From Favolaschia claudopus (taxonomy: Eukaryota; Basidiomycota; Agaricomycetes; Agaricales; Mycenaceae), in contig JAWWNJ010000293.1 of the NCBI GenBank assembly GCA_037176885.1, positions 22,012 to 86,011 of the forward strand: 64,000 nt of DNA. The letters run 5' to 3'. Shown piece after piece: positions 1-8,942 of the stretch. The notes beneath the pieces were generated by a model. The model was not told the origin of the DNA. It was given only the letters and a program-made list of their open reading frames with translations, and ran no database searches. The first letter of the stretch is position 1. Each line of letters begins with the position of its first letter. The position numbers and the translations under genes were made by a program.

Positions 1-2
1 TC

Positions 3-944
3 GTCGGCTCTGGTCACTCAAGACGATTTGCTCCCTGGCTCAGACGTATAGTTTCTTTTTCAAAATACATCTTGCAGCAGCTGACTCTTGTTTATCAGAT
101 GTGGAAGTCTCGCCTCTGGAAGGCGTTCCCCGGCGGGCCTGACTGGGTGTCTGAGCTTCCCGAAGCTTTGGCATGCCTGGACCATTGGCGAGACAATGTT
201 TTGAAGTCGGGTAAACGCAAGACGAAATGCATCGTAGACGTTCTCACCGAGGCGAAGGGCCCTGGTGGTGGCATCGGGAAACACCTGGCCAATGACTTCC
301 TCTACGAAGTTGCTATTCATCCCGACACTCCCAGCTTTGTTCTATGCACCGACGACGCATCCTTCTCTCGCCTCCGCAGCCATCTCCCGATTTTCATGGC
401 TCGCTGGGAGTCCCCTCAATACCTCAAAGCATGCGCCGGCCGAACCAACTCCCTCAATCCCTTCGCGTTTAACACAACATCTGATCGCAATTTCTTCTCT
501 TCATATGTACCAGTCTACCGCCGCACATCGGTACGGGTTCGTCGGGATCTATACAACCTTTATCTTGCGAACGGTCTATTCGATCCAGACCACATAATTG
601 GTAGCGCTTCTCCCACTTCTTTACCGTTCTTTGTCAACAAACCAGCTGAAATGTTTCCAGGGACTCTGTATACCAAACCAGTTACGCTTCTCACCAACGA
701 ATGGAAGGACGTCCCAGTGCGCTTTTTTCCCCGCAAGCAACACCAACCGATACCATATCATCAACGCTCAGGTTCCCAATGGCTGGAAAACACGAGTCGA
801 GGTTCGTCATTAGTCTATGGGTATGATTGGTCTGTGGCTCACAGACTTCAGGAGCCTATGTTGAGTGATGTAACGAATGCTGGTTTTGCGACTACATTGG
901 GAAGGGCGTCGTTTCGTGAGCAAGTGAATAATAAGACAGATTAG
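3..944 (+). CDS. Unknown protein, 5' end outside the window
   Basis: A single reading frame stays open from the left edge to a stop at 942-944, so the true start lies outside the window or in an earlier exon. The encoded stretch of about 313 residues has a balanced composition and few low-complexity runs, as expected of a real protein. I recognise no family: there is no signal peptide, membrane segment or catalytic motif. A polar segment near the middle (around bases 490-570, with YVPVYRR and RVRRDLYNLY) looks like a structured, basic region. A second open stretch at 1039-1221 may be its last exon or belong to another reading. The position beside an integrase-like gene suggests an accessory region, but this is only inference. 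Confidence 0.5.
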   Translation, partial: VGSGHSRRFAPWLRRIVSFSKYILQQLTLVYQMWKSRLWKAFPGGPDWVSELPEALACLDHWRDNVLKSGKRKTKCIVDVLTEAKGPGGGIGKHLANDFLYEVAIHPDTPSFVLCTDDASFSRLRSHLPIFMARWESPQYLKACAGRTNSLNPFAFNTTSDRNFFSSYVPVYRRTSVRVRRDLYNLYLANGLFDPDHIIGSASPTSLPFFVNKPAEMFPGTLYTKPVTLLTNEWKDVPVRFFPRKQHQPIPYHQRSGSQWLENTSRGSSLVYGYDWSVAHRLQEPMLSDVTNAGFATTLGRASFREQVNNKTD

Positions 945-1038
945 AGCAAGCCAAGCTCTTAGTACACCGCGGCCGCCCACGTAAAGTCTGTGCGATGTCA
1001 ATCTTCTGAACCGTTTTTTCTGACTTGGTTGTTGCCAG

Positions 1039-1221
1039 GAGAAGACGGGACTACCTGGGCGCCCTCGGAAGACTGACACGAAGGCGAGAATCGCTAGGAA
1101 GGAGGCTCAGGCAAGGGTAATACACCCTATCGCCTTCGTTGAGCAAGAGAATGATGAGCTGTTGGGAAGTGAAATTCCTGAGGACGGTCCGCGTCGTAGC
1201 AAGCGAATTCGTCTTACCTAG
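1039..1221 (+). other. Possible last exon with AT-hook-like motif
   Basis: Just after an acceptor-like gttgccag (ending at 1038) a frame runs to TAG at 1219-1221. It reads a GRPRK motif, the core of an AT-hook, followed by a lysine- and arginine-rich stretch, an acidic stretch and a terminal RRSKRIRLT. A matching donor (gtaaag) is visible at about 979-984, but joining it to the frame of the 3-944 gene leaves a stop or a phase mismatch. The exon assignment is therefore open. DNA-binding tails of this kind occur in chromatin proteins and in transposon-derived proteins. Confidence 0.3.
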
Positions 1222-1704
1222 CAGAAAATTAATACTAATTCACAATCCCCGCAACTTGATTAGTCTTCACTCTTGGGTGCAGTCTGGCTTGAAAGAGACT
1301 CAATTTACAATCTATTGATACAATATTTACAGCATCCAGATTCGAATTCTCTGCATTGTCTTTACCTCTCTCTCGAGTCGCTGACTGATTCCACGCAGTG
1401 TATCTACTAGCTCTGTCAATGAGAATAGTGTTTTTATCCTGTACAAAACATTCACCCTGTGTTAGCCACTTGCCAAACCCTTGAGTCTGGATCGAGTATT
1501 TGGCGAGTGTAATATTCATACGCGTCACGGTGTTCTAGAGTACCATTGTTCTAACCCTCGCTATGCGGTCATCTTTGGGAACAAATCCTTGATCACATTT
1601 TTCTTGTATTCTTTGGAGACTCCTCTACACCCCTGAATTTTTTCAGCATAGGTTTCTCTTGAAAATTGAGGCCCCATAACCCAATGTTTGCGGGTCATGA
1701 TTCC
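1222..1704. other. Intergenic, no gene seen
   Basis: AT-richer than its surroundings. A minus-strand open frame at 1235-1528 has no family resemblance and the composition of chance. I see no RNA gene or repeat here. Confidence 0.4.
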
Positions 1705-2940
1705 GACTCAGTGTGACAGTTTGTGACACGGACCCTCTCCGCCCGATTTCACGGTGTCCTCACCTCTCTCGCTCTTCTTTCGTCGTCGTCTGCTTTCACC
1801 GTCGCTATTTGCTCCGAAAATTGACATACAACACAGTTTATGTGCAGAAGACTGCCAGTTCAGTGCTCAGCTCCTGGTTCTTGACTCACTGCCGCAGCGC
1901 TCGTCTACATCACCATCATTAGCACTGAATGCCACACCTCATCCCGCCTCCCAACGCTGGCACAATAGTTCTCCTCTAATCCTTCTTCCACTCGTCCTAC
2001 CCACACCTCTCGCTACTTGAGAACACCACTTGGTAACTTGAAGCTGCCCTCGTCGTCACGCACATATGCGCAAAGGTGCGTGTCGGTTTGTTTTCCTTGT
2101 TGCTTCCAGCTCGCATCTAGTACATAGAGCTGCTGCCGTCTCCCCTTCTCGTTCTCTTGTCTACCCCTTCTGCGCACACCCTATGTTCCCCTCGTCAAAC
2201 CAACACTTCCACAACTCACCCATACTTCACTTACACCCAACCGCACGCTGTTCCCGCCCTGCACTTACTGTGTTTGCCCCCCCTCCCTCCCCCCTGACTC
2301 GTCTGTGATGATGTTCACGTCAAGAAAGGTCCGTCACCGCCGTCTAGTTTGGTGTCCGCGCCACGCTAACTTCTTTTTAGCTTCTGTCACTTTTACTTCT
2401 CTTTCTCTGCCGTCGCACCGACCTCCGCTTTCATCTCCGCCCCTTCGGTGACTCACATACCACAAGTTCCCGCCCCACGTCCCGCCGACGACCCGCCCTT
2501 CGCTTTGCAAAACCGACGCTGTCATGTACCTACTTACACAAAGAAGTATTCAGATCAACGTACGCCCCGCCGCTTCATCTCGTTCATCTGACTAACAACA
2601 CCCTCTCCACTCTAGCCCGCCTCCTCCCCACCTTCACTCATATCACGGCCCCACCCGAGTCGATCTGCCTGCCACCGCTGCACCCTCGTTCACCGCCTTT
2701 TCACGCCTCCGACGCATTCGTTCCATTCCGCCCTCCCGACTCCACCCTCAAACACCCCTCCCACGCGCTAGTCGCTGCAACCACCCTCCTCGATACCTCA
2801 GGACCAGCAATGCCGATGATGTCGTTTGCGAAGACGCGTACACGTCCCCTTACTAACCACACTCCTACCCATTCTAGCACCGGCTCGTGAGGGCGGCATG
2901 GAGGTGAGGCTCAAAGGGAAATCGGTACAGCTGTCCCGCA
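1705..2940 (+). other. Pyrimidine-rich tract without a convincing ORF
   Basis: For about 1.2 kb the plus strand is strongly enriched in C and T, with many CTCC, CTTC and CACC runs. Only short open frames of low-complexity Ser/Pro/Leu composition occur. Splice-like signals are present, for example gtacct at about 2526 and a ctctag at about 2612. It could be a long untranslated leader, a non-coding RNA or the decayed edge of a mobile element. The sequence alone does not decide between these. Confidence 0.35.
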
Positions 2941-3065
2941 TTGTTTGTATACCAACCTTTGTATTTTAACTAACCGGAATGAATCATCTTCTTTCTGTTG
3001 CTTACAGAATATTTTGTTATGCACCTTGTCGGCGCCGTTCCAGAATCACATTAGAGTTCATTTGA

Positions 3066-3165
3066 ATCGTGAATACAGTACAGTGGGATTGTTTTGGGGA
3101 GGACTGAACTGACACAAGTGATCGTAAATACAGTACAGTGAGATTATTTTGGGGAGGATTGACCG
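3066..3165 (+). repeat. Two-copy direct repeat, 55-base period
   Basis: A block of about 42 bases beginning atcgtgaatacagtacagtg at 3066 recurs at 3121 as atcgtaaatacagtacagtg. Both copies continue into a TTTTGGGGAGGA core and differ at a few positions. The repeat lies just downstream of the minus-strand gene at 3331-4750 and could be in its 3' untranslated region. A run of nine G follows near 3247. Confidence 0.7.
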
Positions 3166-3330
3166 GATTATAATACAAATGAATTAAGCCGGCAAGGCAG
3201 GATGTGAGAGTTGAAAACATGGGTGGATAGCTGGGCAGACAGAGATGGGGGGGGGGAAGGTGGACAACAAAGCGAAAGCATACAACAGCAGAGGGTGGAA
3301 TGGATGGAAGGGAAAAGCTGATTATCATAA

Positions 3331-4750
3331 TCACTGAGATAGGTAGGCTACAAGTTGGGTCAGTTTGCTGTAAAGTTCATTCTGTGACAGAGTAGATACA
3401 CGGCGTTCGTCGTTGCTGCCGAGGGCATCGTTTCTGGGAGGAAAAGGCTGATCACAGAATCCGGTGGGCCCAAACATTGACCTAACGGCTTGCCAAAATA
3501 CATAGGTAGTATGGGCGGTCGGCGAAGAAGCGAAGGCCGGGGGTGAATTTCTCCAGGAATGTGTGCGAGCAAGAACCTTCGCCTTGCGATAAGCTTTGGA
3601 TTTTTTGGCGAAGGTGCTTGGGTTCCAGCCAAGCTCAATGACCACGTCTGCTGTGGTGAGCTTCCTGCCTCCGTTAAACTTTACACAACTGTCCTGCTTC
3701 ACAACGGAGAGCCCAAACCAAGAAACTATCTCGCATGCATGATGGTGATTCCGAATCATGCCCCATAGTGTCCCCAATTCTTGGTGACGGCCTTGAGTTA
3801 TTTCGTCGTCTGTAAATCCAGCCCTCTGTAGAATGAAGGCTACACCGACATATTCTGTGATTTCCGGAGAAAGCAAGAAGTTGGCAAGTAGGGGTTGGGC
3901 GGGCAGACAGGAAGGGAGGGTGGGTGGCGAGGAGAGGTCAGTAGATCTGAAACTGTTGCGGCTGAAGGCGATGACCCAGGGAGGGGAAAGTATAGTTCGG
4001 AGGAAGGGTAAGCTGAGCGGAATGAATGTGATTAGATTGGCTTTATAAAAAATACAAACAAGGAGCTAACCATTGTCTAGAGAGTACCCGACATTTTGAT
4101 CAATTGGGGCTTCTGTAACAAATGATTGCAAAGCAGAATTAGAGGTCGAAGCTTCGTCTGGCAATGCAGGAGGTAGAGATGGGAGGAAGCTGAGGTCAAA
4201 TATGGGCGAGCGTTGCTCGTGGAGGTTGGACAGAATAAGAATGAAGTGTTTTGCAAAGGATCGGAGACCGACTGCTCGAAGACATCTTTTGTAAGTGAAG
4301 ATTTCGGGCATCTCCCCCCACGCCCTGTCGAGAGCAACTGAGTCGATACGCCGTTCGGTAGAATATGGAGGAAGAAACTGATGGAATGAACCAAGGCTAC
4401 GGTAGCCATATCCCGGATTTTTCTTCCGACTGTCAAATATCGGGATTGAAGTCGTAGCAATTTGCATATGAGGACGAAGATTGGGGGTTCGAAAGGATAT
4501 TGTAAAGGAGGATGGGCAATTCCGAATGGGGATTTGATAGGTTTTGAACTTGGAAAAGAATGGAGCCCACCAGGGACGATAGTTGAATGGACGAAGAGTC
4601 GGAATCTTCAGGATATAATGCAATGGCTTGTCCAGTGACAAAAAGGTTTAAAAAGTCGTGCGACTCCAAATCAAAATGGGAGGAACCATCTGGGAGAGCA
4701 ACGACAGTGCAGGAAACAATTTCGGCGGGTGGCAGACCACCCGTCGCCAT
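3331..4750 (-). CDS. Unknown multi-exon protein
   Basis: The start is ATG at 4748-4750. A first block runs to about 4640, a second in another frame covers about 4640-4066, and a third covers about 3876-3331. The blocks are joined by short introns or by single-base errors. The middle block has an aromatic, proline-containing segment (PWWAPFFSKFK) and ends in a Ser/Pro-rich linker. The last block starts as a helix-rich segment (GVAFILQRAGFTDDEI) and carries a basic SKAYRKAKV stretch. No known domain, signal peptide or membrane helix is evident. Its ATG is only 56 bases from the ATG of the divergent integrase-like gene, so the two must share a promoter region if both starts are right. The exon joins are not fixed. 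Confidence 0.5.
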
Positions 4751-4806
4751 CGTTTGTCATTGAAGCACGAAGGAACGAGGGTTTGTTTGGTTCTGTTTCG
4801 AGTCAC

Positions 4807-6689
4807 ATGTATCGTGTGCTTGTCCGGCCCGGTGAACTATCTCTCCGCTTTACTGCTATGGCGCTTTCTGGGGCGGCGTCTGAAGAGCTTCTGAATGCTT
4901 TTCGACAACATTATCATCGCTATGAAAGCAGGGTTCATGAGGCTATAGCTAACTCTGCGGATGCCATGGTTCTCTGGAGACTCGGCGACGACTTGGAGCA
5001 ATATCTTGGACTGGTAGACGAGGTAGCGTGAACGTATGAGGCAGTCTAGCATTGGCTCTGAGAATTGTCTGTAGTATCGCGGTATTTTTCCTGAAGAAGA
5101 ACTCACTCTCATCTTGCAAAACGGAGCAACAATGCAAAATGATATAAGACTACAATACCAAGATGCTGTTGATCGGTCCACCATGGCCACCCTGTCGTAG
5201 TCCGTACTGTTCATACGGGCTCTCGAGGCAGACCCTCCATCGAGATTGACCCCGATTTTCTTCGTTGGGCTTATTCGCTGCGATCTACATCTAGCATCGC
5301 TCGCTTTCTGGGAGTCAGCCGCCGCACAGTTAGATATGCTCTGCTCGAGCATGGCATAGCTGCCCCTCGTCAGCAGCCTGCCCCACTCGCAGCTGCCCAC
5401 CGGGTAAACGACACTGAAGAGAACGACGAGGAGCAGGAAGTTGGTGCCCCAATCTAACATCATATACCGGTCCTCTCTCTACCATATCAGAAGACGATCT
5501 CGACGCTCTACTCATCAGTCTGCGGCGGCACTATCGGAGGGCGGGTGTAACTATGTTAGATGGTATGCTGCGGCGACTCGGTCACCACGTCCCGAGAGAG
5601 AGGATCAGACAGTCTCTCATCCGAATCGATCCTGTTCACCGTGTATTCGAAAGAATCACTATACGTAGACGCACCTACCATGTTCCTGGCCCCAATTCAC
5701 TTTGGCACCATGATGGCCAGCACGGTGAGATATCCGTGACTTCATCTCTCAGTTTTCTCATCTTTTATACTAGGACTGATCCGCTGGCGAATTGTCATTC
5801 ATGGCTTCATAGACGGATATTCTCGGCTCATTACAGGTCTCCGCGCAAGCGATAACAACCGCGCTCAGACTGTTTTAGATTTATTTTTGGCAGCAGCAGC
5901 TATTTATCTAGCTCCATCCCGCATGCGTGGAGACCACGGGGTGGAGAATCTTCTAGTTGCAGCGTACATGGTCGCTCTACATGGAGAGGGCAGAGGATCA
6001 TATCTTTGGGGCAGGTTCGAGCTTTCATTGCTCGTCGAGGGTAGAACTGACACAGATTTTACAGAAGCGTACATAATGTTCGGATTGAACGGTTATGGGT
6101 GGATGTTACGGCTCAAATTGGCGCCACCTGGGCCGATGTCTTCATTCTCTTGGAGCTCCATCACGGCCTCGATATCAACAATTCTTTTCACATCTGGCTT
6201 TTACATTATTTGTTTTTGGATCAAATCAACAGACAGCTCGAATTCTTTCAAGAATCGTGGAACCACCACCAGATCCGCATGCGTGACGGGCCAAACCGGA
6301 GCCCAATAGACATGTTTGGATTCGACTCGTTGGTGCATGGTGTGCGAGGAACGAGCGTGGCTGAAGAGCCCATGACAAACGAGGAGTTGGAGGTGTACGG
6401 GGTGGACTGGGAAGGTTTGCACGATGAGAGTCTCCTTGAGTCGCGCCAGGAGAACAACACAGTCGATGAAGGCACAACTTCTTGGATCGGTCGTATTGGC
6501 CCGCCTCCCGAAGACCAACTCAATGAGGTGTTGGTTGATCCGCCGATTGGCCCGCTGTCGCCGTTGGAGATGGAAGAAATGGATGCCCAGCTGGGTCCTC
6601 TTTTTGGTGCTGTGGAAGATGCGGAGGTGGCAAATTTGTGGACGCAGGCTTTGGTATTAGCTAGACAAATGCATCCAGAATTGTTTTGA
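4807..6689 (+). CDS. Integrase-like protein: HTH plus DDE core
   Basis: Exons joined by short introns encode an N-terminal helical part, then GRPSIEIDPDF and a helix-turn-helix (SIARFLGVSRRTVRYALLEHG, about 5285-5355). An RNase H-fold integrase core follows. Its acidic triad is visible as D in LWHHDGQHG (about 5702), D in MRGDHGVEN (about 5930) and E in NVRIERLW (about 6080). A C-terminal acidic tail ends at 6689. From memory of the family, mushroom genomes hold many single-gene copies with this architecture, without a gag or polymerase; it is not a retroviral polyprotein. A clean frame across the whole length needs at least one indel or an uncertain splice near 5440-5530. Whether it is an active transposase, a domesticated gene or a fading copy is not known. 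The first ATG at 4807 was chosen because the longer frame upstream opens only with GTG. Confidence 0.7.
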
Positions 6690-7160
6690 CTCAATGACCA
6701 GTGTATTCTATTGCTAATCTATCCCTTTCTACCCCTCTATGCTTTTGTTGGGCTGTCTGGCATCTATTCGAGCAGTCGGATGATTTTCTTAGCATTGTCC
6801 CGGTTCGTTATTTCGATATTTTGATTGGGAAGACACGGCATCAGACACAGTTCTGGGCATCAGACACACTTCTCACGGCCAGATCAAGGGACTCCTTGTA
6901 TCCTCCAATTTTCAGTTGGTAGTTCATACCTTACTAGCTGTGCTATGTTATTGCGACTTGAAAGTTGCGAGTTCGGAGTTCGATGTTCAGATTACCATTT
7001 TCGGACATTGACATGGTAACAATCTCCGCATTGTTCGGTGCTCGACTTCCGAGTTGACAAAAACTTGGGAGTACCGACTTGAAAGTATCCTGAAAGTACT
7101 CACTTCCCACTTGTGAGTACATCCAAACTATGCTCTTCGCACTTCCACCTCAAATAAATA
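6268..7160 (+). repeat. Tandem duplication, copy 1
   Basis: This 893-base unit covers the last part of the integrase-like gene (from about residue NHHQIRMRDG) and about 470 bases of its 3' flank. It is followed immediately by a nearly identical copy at 7161-8054. The two copies differ by three single-base length changes and almost nothing else, so the duplication is recent or is an assembly artefact. There is no visible target-site duplication and little or no microhomology at the junction. Confidence 0.95.
7096..7120. repeat. Perfect 8-bp hairpin in the element flank
   Basis: GTACTCAC, nine bases, then GTGAGTAC form a perfect inverted repeat about 400 bases after the integrase-like stop codon. 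The surrounding 150 bases are rich in related words such as GACTTGAAAGT and GAGTAC. It could be a sub-terminal binding site or an RNA hairpin near the 3' end. Confidence 0.6.
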
Positions 7161-7581
7161 ACCAGATCCGCATGCGTGACGGGCCAAACCGGAGCCCAAT
7201 AGACATGTTGGATTCGACTCGTTGGTGCATGGTGTGCGAGGAACGAGCGTGGCTGAAGAGCCCATGACAAACGAGGAGTTGGAGGTGTACGGGGTGGACT
7301 GGGAAGGTTTGCACGATGAGAGTCTCCTTGAGTCGCGCCAGGAGAACAACACAGTCGATGAAGGCACAACTTCTTGGATCGGTCGTATTGGCCCGCCTCC
7401 CGAAGACCAACTCAATGAGGTGTTGGTTGATCCGCCGATTGGCCCGCTGTCGCCGTTGGAGATGGAAGAAATGGATGCCCAGCTGGGTCCTCTTTTTGGT
7501 GCTGTGGAAGATGCGGAGGTGGCAAATTTGTGGACGCAGGCTTTGGTATTAGCTAGACAAATGCATCCAGAATTGTTTTGA
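7161..7581 (+). pseudogene. 3' fragment of the integrase-like gene (duplicate)
   Basis: This is the coding part of duplication copy 2. It matches the last 140 or so codons of the gene ending at 6689, including the same stop context. It lacks the HTH and the DDE core, has no promoter of its own, and a one-base loss near 7206 shifts the frame at the point where copy 1 reads DMFGFDSL. After that point the original frame is recovered from 7222. It is a non-functional fragment unless it is spliced into something else. Confidence 0.85.
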
Positions 7582-7989
7582 CTCAATGACCAGTGTATTC
7601 TATTGCTAATCTATCCCTTTCTACCCCTCTATGCTTTTGTTGGGCTGTCTGGCATCTATTCGAGCAGTCGGATGATTTTCTTAGCATTGTCCCGGTTCGT
7701 TATTTCGATTATTTTGATTGGGAAGACACGGCATCAGACACAGTTCTGGGCATCAGACACACTTCTCACGGCCAGATCAAGGGACTCCTTGTATCCTCCC
7801 AATTTTCAGTTGGTAGTTCATACCTTACTAGCTGTGCTATGTTATTGCGACTTGAAAGTTGCGAGTTCGGAGTTCGATGTTCAGATTACCATTTTCGGAC
7901 ATTGACATGGTAACAATCTCCGCATTGTTCGGTGCTCGACTTCCGAGTTGACAAAAACTTGGGAGTACCGACTTGAAAGTATCCTGAAA

Positions 7990-8014
7990 GTACTCACTTC
8001 CCACTTGTGAGTAC
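7990..8014. repeat. Same hairpin in duplication copy 2
   Basis: Identical 8-bp inverted repeat with a nine-base loop, carried along by the tandem duplication. Confidence 0.6.
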
Positions 8015-8054
8015 ATCCAAACTATGCTCTTCGCACTTCCACCTCAAATAAATA

Positions 8055-8942
8055 CCGAAAAATGATCTCATATGTTCTTTAGAAGCAGGACATGGTCGAT
8101 CTGGCAAGTTCGTGAATCGACGAATCACGATGAACTGTGATGCACATATATACCTTGATGCTGAACGGGGAGGTGTCGTAGCGATAGAGTATGACTGACA
8201 TGGGGACTTGCACAGAAGTTGTGTGGATTCTTGGGATAACTTTCAATGGAGAAGGCTTTAACGTTAGCTTCGACCAAGCTTTGACTTGGCTGTGACTCGG
8301 ATGTTATTTTGGATCATTGCATAAGAAAAAAAATGGAAACAGGCCGAGTCGCCGATCGAGCTTGAATATGTCTTGGGCGCATAGGGCGCAATACATGGGT
8401 GCTGGAAGGTTGATATTCGTAAAAGTTCCGACAGAAACGCGCGCTTATTGACTGGGTGGAATTATGCGAAAGAAACGGAAGGCTTTACCGCCATGCTGAC
8501 TGTTTGACTTCAGGTGCTGCCTCGACAAAAAGCAGAGGCAGTGAACTGCGGTTAGAAACGCAAATGCAATTTTCTGTGTACAGCGCCACGACATTCGTAC
8601 CGCAATAAATGTCACCGTGATTCGTACCGCAAACCGCTCAGTGTTCCGACTCCCGAGTCCGAAAATACGCTTCATGATTCTTTGTCTCTGAGTCTGTTGC
8701 AAAAGGGTGGATTGCTAGCAGAAAAATCGTAGACAAGGCCCAGGGCTGAATAGGGTGGGTTTCGCGGCGAAAGGGACGGCGGGATGTGACAGGGATAATT
8801 GAATTGGTCGTCAGTGAGGCTGGGCGGTGCTGGCGCGCGGTGTTTGACACCGATTGCGGGCCAAATAACCTTAAAGGGTCCAGTTAAGCGGCACGCCTCA
8901 CTCTTAGCTTCCACTTTCTTTCTTCATCCTACTTTTTCCACC
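8055..8942. other. Intergenic; probable chitin synthase promoter
   Basis: No open frame here resembles a protein. The last 200 bases before the chitin synthase start are pyrimidine-rich near the ATG (ttccactttctttcttcatcc begins at about 8910), as often seen just upstream of fungal start codons. The ATG sits in a strong context, ccaccATGg. Confidence 0.45.

Larger units (their letters stand above)
7161..8054 (+). repeat. Tandem duplication, copy 2
   Basis: Second copy of the 6268-7160 unit. Differences from copy 1: one T lost in the TTT of catgtttgga (copy 2 at about 7206), one T gained near 7710, and one C gained near 7800. Unique sequence resumes at 8055. Confidence 0.95.

Noticed and set aside
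1235..1528. Minus-strand 97-residue open frame
   Set aside because: No start context, domain or repeat support; not distinguishable from chance.
4837..5515. Minus-strand open frames of up to 208 residues
   Set aside because: They are antisense to the N-terminal and HTH parts of the integrase-like gene and lack domain features.
8445..8914. Minus-strand open frames before the chitin synthase
   Set aside because: They lie in its promoter and leader, show no family resemblance and have the composition of chance frames.
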